A DNA stretch of 64,000 nucleotides from JAYOEY01 sp038116945. Lineage in GTDB: Bacteria > Pseudomonadota > Alphaproteobacteria > MPNO01 > UBA2964. The notes beneath the pieces are model-generated. The model searched no databases. It was given only the letters and a program-made list of their open reading frames with translations, and was not told the DNA's origin. Shown in pieces: positions 24,478-32,605 of the stretch. A program made the translations under genes and the position numbers. The number at the start of each line of letters is the position of its first letter. Within the stretch, counting starts at the first letter, position 1. The stretch spans positions 1 through 64,000 of the forward strand of contig JAYOEY010000019.1 in assembly GCA_038116945.1 (NCBI GenBank). Direction: 5' to 3'.

Positions 24478-25896
24478 TTATTTTCTTCGGCTCGTTTTCC
24501 TTATGATATCCCTGAGCTGCTTATCGTAAAGCTTTACTTCTTCATCAAGATCGGTGCCTTTTCGCGGCTTGGGTATGGTCGTAAATTTATGTTTTTCCGT
24601 GTTGTTGATTAAGACCTTGAAAACCTGATGGTCTTCCCTCGGCTTCAGACGCCCGTCCACATAGTTGTCAGTGGTATTGAACAGAAAGATTTCTCCTGTA
24701 TCCGTATCCCTGACTGCACCATCGAGCCATGAGCCGTTCTTAAGCGGGTTTCCTTCCATGATGAGTTCTCCCTGCGGCTTGAGACGAAATTCCTTGCGAT
24801 AATTTCCGCCATCCTCGTATCCGCCGCTGATCATCTCGAGGTTGCGGCCCTCGAGCCTCCCGAGTTCGACGATTCGTTGACCAACCACGGTGTTCCATTG
24901 GCGGATCCGCGGGCTTCCGGCCCGACGAAGAATTTGCGCCTGCCGCCAGAACTCGTCGTCTTCGAGCGATTCGTAGATCACCTTGTTCGGCAAGTTCACG
25001 GGTTCGGCAGGCGTTTCGGTACGGTCGGGCAGTTTTCTTGTCTCTTCAGGGTTGATGAAGATTTCCGGACCGCTCGGCTCTTCCGCGGGAAGGGTTTCAA
25101 TATTATCCGGGCTGAGGGGATCGGCAGGTGTCGTGAAAATCTGCGGCCCCTGAGGCTCTATCTGTTCGGTTTTGACTGCCCCGCGATCTCTATCAGCTTT
25201 TCGTTTTGCCGCATCAATTGCCTCCTTGCTGGCGAGACCGCCAAGGGCCCTGCCAACGTGCGGAAGGATGGTCCTCACGGCATGTACGGCAGCCACACCG
25301 AGGGGAATCAGCGGGGCCGCAGCCACCTCCGTCTCTCCCGGTCGGGTGCCTGGGCGGCCCTTTCCCCGCCGAAGCGCATCGATGGTTTCTCCCTCGGGGT
25401 CGAGGAAGCCGTCTTCGGTGAGTCCGTTCTCGCGCTGGAATTCCTTGATGGCCTCGACCATCCTGGTGTCGACGAAGGGCGGTGTCGGCGCGGTCCGGTC
25501 GAAGGGATAAAGACCGATATCTGAAAGAGCGCCCTTGACCGCGACGACGTCTTCCTTGTCGTTCGGCCCGCGCGCGCCGACCCGACCGCCGAGCCGAATA
25601 TCCGTGGGGCCGGACAAGAGATTCTCGATTTCGTCGTCGTCGATGGCGACGAGATTGCGTTCGGTCTCGCCGCCCGGCTCCAGCCTTCCATCTACCTGAA
25701 GCCCGTTGTCCTGCTGGAAGGCTCGAATGGCGGTTTCGAATTCGGCGTCGATGTCGTCGCCAATCCCTTCCGGCGGCGGTTCGTAGAAGCCGAGCCGGTG
25801 CAGCCGTTGCTTGACGGCGACAATGTCGTCGGGCCGGTTGGCCCTGCGGTCGCCGCGACCGATGGAGTCGTGCAGAAACAGGCGTGGTCTTGCCAT
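24478..25896 (-). CDS. Protein with two peptidoglycan-binding-type repeats and an unrecognised C-terminal domain
   Basis: A 472-residue protein with two PG_binding_1-like repeats (about 20-85 and 112-180). Each has a DIVAVK or DVVAVK helix, GFY or GLY, an AI-x2-FQ helix, and DG(R/F)L-x-P(G/E)GET. A short hydrophobic stretch (about 195-225) and a Pro/Glu-rich linker (about 240-310) lead to a C-terminal domain of about 160 residues with FWRQAQILRRAGSPRIRQWN and GSWLDGAVRDTDTGEIFLFN. The DGAVRD-TDTGEI block recalls the core of some PD-(D/E)xK-fold nucleases, but the usual final Lys is not evident. No Sec signal is seen. Modular anchor, linker and unique tip resemble polymorphic toxins; this is inference. 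It has a good ribosome-binding site (AAAGGAA). Confidence 0.75.
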   Translation of the reverse strand: MARPRLFLHDSIGRGDRRANRPDDIVAVKQRLHRLGFYEPPPEGIGDDIDAEFETAIRAFQQDNGLQVDGRLEPGGETERNLVAIDDDEIENLLSGPTDIRLGGRVGARGPNDKEDVVAVKGALSDIGLYPFDRTAPTPPFVDTRMVEAIKEFQRENGLTEDGFLDPEGETIDALRRGKGRPGTRPGETEVAAAPLIPLGVAAVHAVRTILPHVGRALGGLASKEAIDAAKRKADRDRGAVKTEQIEPQGPQIFTTPADPLSPDNIETLPAEEPSGPEIFINPEETRKLPDRTETPAEPVNLPNKVIYESLEDDEFWRQAQILRRAGSPRIRQWNTVVGQRIVELGRLEGRNLEMISGGYEDGGNYRKEFRLKPQGELIMEGNPLKNGSWLDGAVRDTDTGEIFLFNTTDNYVDGRLKPREDHQVFKVLINNTEKHKFTTIPKPRKGTDLDEEVKLYDKQLRDIIRKTSRRK

Positions 25897-25930
25897 GCGT
25901 GGGTTCCTTTCGTGATGAGAGGGCCCGGGG

Positions 25931-25968
25931 AAAATGAAAACGGCCGCCCGCGGATATGCAGGCGGCCG
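25931..25968 (-). terminator. Terminator-like hairpin between the 85-residue gene and the effector-like gene
   Basis: CGGCCGCC (25941-25948) pairs with GGCGGCCG (25961-25968). On the minus strand the stem is followed by TTTTCATTTT, so it should end or attenuate transcription coming from the 26039-26296 gene before the 472-residue gene begins at 25896. The hairpin is part of a 30-bp repeat also found at 26403-26432. Confidence 0.65.
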
Positions 25969-25975
25969 TCAGCCG
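25946..25975. repeat. 30-bp direct repeat, copy A
   Basis: The 30-bp segment from GCCCGCGGAT to GTCAGCCG recurs at 26403-26432 with one difference (T versus A). Both copies are preceded by a TGAAAAC motif. Together they bracket the 85-residue gene, 457 bp apart. Confidence 0.85.
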
Positions 25976-26038
25976 ATTGGAGTTAGGCGGAAATCAGGCT
26001 GCTCGCCCAAAGATGGCGGGCCAGCCGGTTAAGGCCGG

Positions 26039-26296
26039 TCAGCTGTCTCTGATCGGATCGAAGCCGTAATGATCGAACTGGGACGAAACCAGGGACCTGG
26101 CGAGCGCCACGGCCTGCTCGGCCGTCACGCCGTAAATCTTCTTCTCGGACGTCAGAACGCCAGGGCAGGCCACTTCGCAATACCAGCTGCCGTCATCCGG
26201 TTCCTGAACCGGCGGTGCGAACGTCGCCACGACCTCGGTAACCGTACCGTCGGCTTCGCGGCGGCGCCCTTGAAGAATGAATGCCGTTCCAGCCAT
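26039..26296 (-). CDS. Small hypothetical protein (possibly DUF6968-like)
   Basis: An 85-residue cytoplasmic protein without export signal. Its layout is an N-terminal beta-rich stretch (FILQGRRREADGTVTEVVATFAPPV), a SWYCEVACPG strand, then an amphipathic helix GVTAEQAVALARSLVSSQF. This order of strands followed by an ALxLA-type helix resembles the small DUF6968 group, but the match is from memory and weak. It is bracketed by the two 30-bp repeats. It lies downstream of a consensus promoter at 26502-26531, with a leader of about 200 nt. No strong ribosome-binding site precedes the ATG. It may be first gene of the cassette that continues with the peptidoglycan-binding protein. Confidence 0.65.
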   Translation of the reverse strand: MAGTAFILQGRRREADGTVTEVVATFAPPVQEPDDGSWYCEVACPGVLTSEKKIYGVTAEQAVALARSLVSSQFDHYGFDPIRDS

Positions 26297-26402
26297 GAGC
26301 GACTAGCTGTTGTAGGTATCCAGCGGAGGAAGAGCGTTGATCGGTCTGCCACGCAGGCATTCACTATATCGGAACGTCGCGGAATGAAAACAGCGTGCGG
26401 CT

Positions 26403-26432
26403 GCCCGCGGAAATGCAGGCGGCCGTCAGCCG
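26403..26432. repeat. 30-bp direct repeat, copy B
   Basis: This copy matches 25946-25975 at 29 of 30 positions. Its hairpin is slightly imperfect (CGGCTGCC at 26398-26405 with GGCGGCCG at 26418-26425). On the minus strand a 6-bp insertion separates the stem from the T-rich tail, so it is a weaker terminator than copy A. The 362-bp interval 26297-26658 holds this repeat, the promoter, the terminator-like hairpin and an operator-like dyad, and no gene. Confidence 0.85.
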
Positions 26433-26450
26433 GTCGGGATGAAGATTTGC

Positions 26451-26490
26451 GAAAAGAATAAAGGCCCGCCCCCGGCAAGGAGAGCGAGCC
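26451..26490 (-). terminator. Terminator-like hairpin directly downstream of a strong minus-strand promoter
   Basis: On the minus strand GGCTCGC (26490-26484) can pair with GCGGGCC (26469-26463) through one G-U pair, around a 14-nt loop. TTTATTCTTTT follows at 26462-26452. It lies only about 30-45 nt after the predicted start site of the promoter at 26502-26531. It would therefore produce a very short RNA or attenuate transcription into the 85-residue gene. Confidence 0.5.
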
Positions 26491-26501
26491 CCATTAATAG
26501 G

Positions 26502-26531
26502 ATTATATATCTATATTGGGTTGCGTGTCAA
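26502..26531 (-). promoter_or_regulatory. Consensus sigma-70 promoter, minus strand
   Basis: On the minus strand TTGACA (26531-26526) and TATAAT (26507-26502) are both perfect consensus hexamers with an 18-bp spacer, in a locally AT-rich patch. It points toward the 85-residue gene and the effector-like cassette. Predicted start site is about 26495. Confidence 0.8.
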
Positions 26532-26577
26532 GAAAAACCGCTTTACGCGCCGCGTCCACACCCGCCGATAACGACAA

Positions 26578-26613
26578 ATTTACGAACCCGCGCGCGATAC
26601 ACGGATCGTAAAT
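26578..26613 (+). promoter_or_regulatory. Operator-like dyad upstream of the beta-oxidation operon
   Basis: ATTTACGA (26578-26585) and TCGTAAAT (26606-26613) form perfect 8-bp inverted arms with a 20-bp centre, ending 45 bp before the acyl-CoA ligase start. A third TTTACG half-site lies at 26552-26557. The placement suits a repressor controlling fatty-acid degradation, but no regulator gene is adjacent and the binding protein is unknown. Confidence 0.45.
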
Positions 26614-26658
26614 CCCCATATGCTACCGGTAATGCAACCGTAACGAGGCGCGCCATTC

Positions 26659-28346
26659 ATGCGGGCTGCCGACACCGCTGCTGAGATATCTGCCGGCCCG
26701 GTCCACGGGCTGCTGGCCGGTGCGGCCGCGCGTTTTGCCGACCGGCCGGCGATCCACTGCATGGGGCGGGGGATGACCTATGCCGAGCTGGCCGATGCGG
26801 TCGGGCGCGCATCCGCCGGGCTGCGGCGGCTCGGCGTCGGGCCGGGGGTGAAGGTCGGGCTGTGCCTGCCCAACCTGGCTTACGCCGTCATCTGCTATTA
26901 CGCGATCCTGCGCGCCGGCGGCACGGTGGTGAATTACAACCCGCTCTATGTCGAGCGCGAGCTGGAACACCAGATCGAGGATTCCGGCACCGAGATCATG
27001 GTGACGCTCGATCTGAAACAGATTTACCCCAAGGTCGCGGCGCAGCTGGGCCATACCTGTTTACGGCGTATCGTCGTCTGCCCGATGGGCGACGTGCTGC
27101 CCGCCTTCCAGGGGCTGATGTTCCGCCTGTTCCAGAGGAGCAAGATCGCGTCGATCCCCCACGACGACGCGCATGTGCGCTACGAGGAGCTGATCGCGCC
27201 GAAAAATGATCGGGAGGACGACAGCGCCCCGGCCTCCGTCGACCCGGAAAAAGACATCGCCGTGCTGCAATATACCGGCGGCACCACCGGCGTGCCCAAG
27301 GGGGCGATGCTGACCCATGCGAACCTGACCGCCAATGCCAGCCAGATCCGCGCCTGGTGCGGCCAGCTTTCCGACGGGGACGAGCGGGTGCTGGGCGTGT
27401 TGCCGCTGTTTCATGTGTTCGGCATGACATCGGTGATGAATCTCGGCATCGCGACCGGGGCGGAGCTGATCCTGATGCCGCGCTTCAACGCCAGGGCGGT
27501 TCTCAAATCCATCGAGCGGCAGAACGTCACCTTCTTCATGGGCGTGCCGACCATCTTTCACGCGCTCAACGACGCGCCGGAGTTTGCGGACTACGACCTG
27601 TCGTCGCTCAAATACTGCATCTCGGGCGGCGCGCCGCTGCCGGCCGACGTGAAGGCGCGGTTCGAGGCGGCGGCCGGCTGCCCGCTGGTCGAGGGGTACG
27701 GGCTGACCGAATGTTCGCCGGTCGTCACCTGCAACCCGTTCGACGGGTCGCACCGCGAGAACTCCGCCGGCAAGGCGATCCCGGGAACGACCATCGAAAT
27801 CCGCACGCCCGAGCCGCCTTACGATCCGCTGCCGCAGGGCGGGAAAGACAGCAGAAAGGGCGAGGTCTGCATTCGCGGCCCGCAGGTCATGGCGGGCTAC
27901 TGGCGGAATCCCGAGGCGACGGCGAAATCGCTGATCGACGGGCGGTTTCACACCGGCGATATCGGCTATGTCGATGCGGACGGCTATCTCTATCTGGTCG
28001 ACCGGTTGAAGGACGTGATCCTGTGCGGCGGCTACAATGTCTATCCGCGGGTGATCGAGGATGCGATCCAGAGCCACGAATCGGTGCGCCAGGTCACCGT
28101 GATCGGCGTGCCGGACGAGTATCGCGGCGAGGCGCCCAAGGCGTTCGTCGTGCTGAAGGCGGGCGCGGCCCTGACCGCCGACGAATTGCTGACATATCTG
28201 AAGGGCTGTCTGTCGCCCATCGAGATGCCGGACCATATCGAGTTTCGCGACGAACTGCCGGTGACGACAATCGGCAAGCTGTCGAAAAAAGAGCTGGCGG
28301 CGGAAGAGGAAGCGCGCCGCTCCGCACAGGAAAAGGGAAACAGCGA

Positions 28347-28350
<4 letters not shown>
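26659..28350 (+). CDS. Long-chain fatty acid--CoA ligase (AMP-binding, FadD-like)
   Basis: A 563-residue adenylate-forming enzyme that activates a carboxylic acid to its acyl-CoA via acyl-AMP. Motifs in order are the P-loop-like LQYTGGTTGVPKGAMLTH (about 210-228), VEGYGLTECSPVV (about 345), RFHTGDIGYVDADGYL (about 435) and DRLKDVILCGGYNVYPR. The catalytic Lys lies in TTIGKLSKKEL near the C-terminus. All key positions are present. It is the first gene of a five-gene beta-oxidation unit; its stop overlaps the thiolase start (ATGA). An inverted-repeat operator candidate lies just upstream. Chain-length preference is not evident. Confidence 0.93.
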
Positions 28351-29482
<1,132 letters not shown>

Positions 29483-29486
<4 letters not shown>

Positions 29487-31810
29487 GCAAGATCGAAAAG
29501 ATCGCGGTGATCGGCGCCGGCGTGATGGGCGCGGGCATCGCCGCCCATGCCGCCAACGCGGGCGCCGACGTGCTGCTGCTCGATATCGTGCCGGACGGCG
29601 CCGCCAACCGGAACGAAATAGCCGAAGGCGCCATCGCGCGCATGCTCAGGGCCGACCCCGCGCCCTTCATGCATCGCACATTCGCGAAGCGCGTTACGCC
29701 CGGCAATATCGAGGACGATCTGGACAGGCTCGCCGATCGCGACTGGATCATCGAGGCGGTGATCGAACGGGCCGACATCAAGCAGGACCTCTACCGGAAA
29801 ATCGACGCCGTGCGGAAGCAGGGATCGGTGGTGTCGTCCAACACTTCGACCCTGCCGCTCTCGGTGCTGACCGACGGCATGGGCAATGCGTTCGCGCGCG
29901 ACTTCATGATCACCCATTTCTTCAACCCGCCGCGCTACATGCGGCTGCTGGAAATCGTCGCCGGACCCGCGACGCGCGACGACGCCGTCGCCGCGATCCG
30001 CGCCTTCGCGGATAGGAGGATGGGCAAGAGCGTGGTTCCCTGCCACGACACGCCGGGCTTCATCGCCAACCGGATCGGAACCTACTGGCTGCAATGCGCG
30101 GTGACGCAGGCGATGGATCGCGGCATCACCGTGGAAGAGGCGGACGCGGCGATGGGACGGCCCGCCGGCATTCCGCGCACCGGCGTGTTCGGGCTGATCG
30201 ACATGGTCGGGCTCGACCTGATGCCGCACGTGCTCAAGGGCCTCGCCGGCGCGCTGCCCGAAAGCGACGCGTTCCACGCGATCTATCGCGAGCACGAGCT
30301 GATCGAAAAGCTGATCGCCGACGGCTATACCGGCCGCAAGGGCAAGGGCGGGTTTTACCGGCTCAACGACGAATCCGGCGAACGGGTGAAGGAAGCGCTC
30401 GACCTCGGGACCGGCGAATACGCGCCGGCGGCGCGGCCAAAGCTCGACAGCGTCAAAGCCGGCGAGAAGAACGGCCTCCGCGCGATGCTGGAACATTCCG
30501 AGCCGGCCGGCCAGTACGCCTGGCAGGTCTGGTCGCGCACCCTGGCCTACGCGGCATCGCTGGTGCCCGAAATCGCCGACGATATCGCCGCGATCGATGA
30601 AGCGATGCGGCTCGGCTACAACTGGAGATGGGGGCCGTTCGAGCTGATCGACCGTCTCGGACCGGCCTGGTTCGCGGAACGGCTCAGGGCCGACGGGCTG
30701 GACACGCCGCCGCTGCTGGATGCCGTCGGCGACGGGAAATTCTATCGCGAGGAAGACGGCCGGCTTCGCTATTTCGCGACCGACGGAACATACCGCGACC
30801 TGCCGCGCCCGGACGGCACGCTCCTTCTGTCCGATATCAGACGGAAATCGCAACCGGTTGCGAAGAACCGGGCGGCCTCGCTGTGGGATATCGGCGACGG
30901 CGTGCTGTGTCTCGAATTCCACAGCAAGATGAACGCACTCGGGCTCGGCGCGCTCGCCATGATCCGCAAGGCGGTTGCAATCGTCCCGGGCCGTTACCGG
31001 GGACTCGTGATTCATAACGAGGCGCGCAATTTCTCTGTCGGGGCCAATATCGGCCTGCTGCTCCCGCTCGCTTTTCTTCGCGCCGGCTTTCTTGTCCGCT
31101 GGCTGGTCGGAAAGGGACAGGGCGCATACGGGTCCCTCAAATACGCGCCCTTCCCGGTGGTCGGCGCGCCGTCCGGCATGGCGCTCGGCGGGGGTTGCGA
31201 AATCCTGCTGCATTGCGACGCCGTGCAGGCCCATGCCGAGAGCTATATCGGGCTGGTCGAGACCGGCGTCGGGCTTGTCCCCGGATGGGGCGGCTGCAAG
31301 GAATTGCTGACCCGCCGGTGGGCCGACAGGAACCGGCCCGGCGGGCCAATGCCGCCCATCTCCAGGGCGTTCGAGACCGTCAGCGTCGCCACCGTGGCGA
31401 AGTCGGCCTTCGAAGCGCGCGACCACGCTTTCCTGCGCGATGAGGACGGCATCACGATGAACCGCGACCGGCTGCTGGCGGATGCCAGGGCGAAGGTGCT
31501 GGCGCTGGCCGAGGGCTACGCCCCGCCCGATCCGATCGAGCTTTCGCTGCCGGGCCGGTCGGCAAAGGCCGCGCTGTCGATGGCGGTCGACGGTTTCCGC
31601 AAGCGCGGGCTCGCGACGCCGCACGACGTTACCGTGGCCGGCGCGCTGGCCACGGTGCTGAGCGGCGGCGACACGGATGTGACGGAGACCCTTTCGGAAG
31701 ACGATTTGCTGGCGCTGGAAAAACGGGAATTCTCGCGTCTAGCCTGTACGTCGCCGACAATCGCCCGCATCCGTCATATGCTGGCGACAGGAAAACCCCT
31801 TCGGAACTAA
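29483..31810 (+). CDS. 3-hydroxyacyl-CoA dehydrogenase/enoyl-CoA hydratase bifunctional enzyme (FadN-type)
   Basis: A 775-residue protein with the dehydrogenase first. The NAD-binding motif is VIGAGVMGAGIAAHAANAG (about 8-26), followed by the 3HCDH N and C domains to about residue 480. A C-terminal crotonase domain (about 470-740) has GAPSGMALGGGCEILLHCD and VETGVGLVPGWGGCKELL. This order is that of Bacillus FadN, the reverse of E. coli FadB. The start is a TTG overlapping the thiolase stop (TTGA); no in-frame ATG precedes the NAD motif. It carries out hydration and oxidation of enoyl-CoA in the cytoplasm. HFFNPPRYM includes the dehydrogenase catalytic His. Confidence 0.92.
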
Positions 31811-31828
31811 GGACCGGGGAACCGAAGC

Positions 31829-32605
31829 ATGCTGGAAACCCTGAGACGGAAGCTCAGTGCTGCCCTCGCCGACTATCTTGAAAAGTCGGGAAGCTCATAC
31901 ACACCGTTCGCGATCACGCCGATCCGCCGGCTGCGGCGCATCATGCGGCCCGGCGACATCCTGCTGGTCGAAGGAGACAGCCGCATCGCCACCGCCATCA
32001 AGTACCTCACACAATCGACCTGGTCGCACGCCGCGTTCTATGTCGGCGATGCCCTCGGGCCGCCGGAAGATCCGCGCGATGGCGGCATGCTGATCGAGGC
32101 CGACCTGAAGAAAGGCGTTATCGCGGTGCCGCTCGGCACTTATCGGAACTACAACACGCGGATCTGCCGGCCGTTCGGAGTCGACGACGCCGAACGCAAG
32201 GCGATCGTCGATTTCATGATTTCGAAAATCGGGCTGGAATACGATCTGAAAAACATTTTCGATCTCGCCCGCTATCTGCTCCCCACCCCGCCGGTGCCGG
32301 TGCGCTGGCGGCGCCGCATGTTGGAGCTGGGCAGCGGCGATCCGACCCGGGCGATCTGTTCGTCCCTGATCGCCCAGGCGTTCCAGTCGATCCAGTATCC
32401 GATCCTGCCGAATATCCGGGAAAGCGACAGCGAACCGGCGAAGCAGATCCTGCATATCCGGCACCACAGCCTGTATGCGCCGCGCGATTTCGACCTGTCG
32501 CCCTATTTCGAGATCATCAAGCCCACCCTGGCCAGCGGGTTCGATCACCGCGAACTCACCTGGTACGAGGACACGCCCGAAACGGAACCGAAGATGCATC
32601 CATGA
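31829..32605 (+). CDS. YiiX/LRAT-like permuted NlpC/P60 cysteine hydrolase
   Basis: A 258-residue protein of the permuted papain-like (YiiX/YebB, LRAT-related) superfamily. The early His is in STWSHAAFYVG (His67) and the later Cys in AICSSLIAQAF (Cys177), the permuted order. GDILLVEGDSRIATAIKYLT is also typical. No signal peptide or membrane helix is seen. Family members cleave cell-wall amides or, in the LRAT branch, transfer or hydrolyse acyl groups. It sits 18 bp after the FadN gene, and its stop overlaps the fadE start (ATGA), so it is fully embedded in the beta-oxidation operon. A role on acyl substrates is therefore inferred but untested. Confidence 0.82.
   Translation: MLETLRRKLSAALADYLEKSGSSYTPFAITPIRRLRRIMRPGDILLVEGDSRIATAIKYLTQSTWSHAAFYVGDALGPPEDPRDGGMLIEADLKKGVIAVPLGTYRNYNTRICRPFGVDDAERKAIVDFMISKIGLEYDLKNIFDLARYLLPTPPVPVRWRRRMLELGSGDPTRAICSSLIAQAFQSIQYPILPNIRESDSEPAKQILHIRHHSLYAPRDFDLSPYFEIIKPTLASGFDHRELTWYEDTPETEPKMHP

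Noticed and set aside
25946..26432. Possible CRISPR array
   Set aside because: Only two repeat copies, 457 bp apart with a gene between them, each forming a terminator-like hairpin; no spacers or cas genes.
20446..26658. Integration of the accessory region at a tRNA gene
   Set aside because: No tRNA-like cloverleaf, integrase or transposase could be found at either edge; the island label rests only on composition and gene novelty.
26439..26684. 81-codon plus-strand frame before the acyl-CoA ligase
   Set aside because: It overlaps the minus-strand promoter and the operator-like dyad, and its translation is basic and unstructured with no homology.
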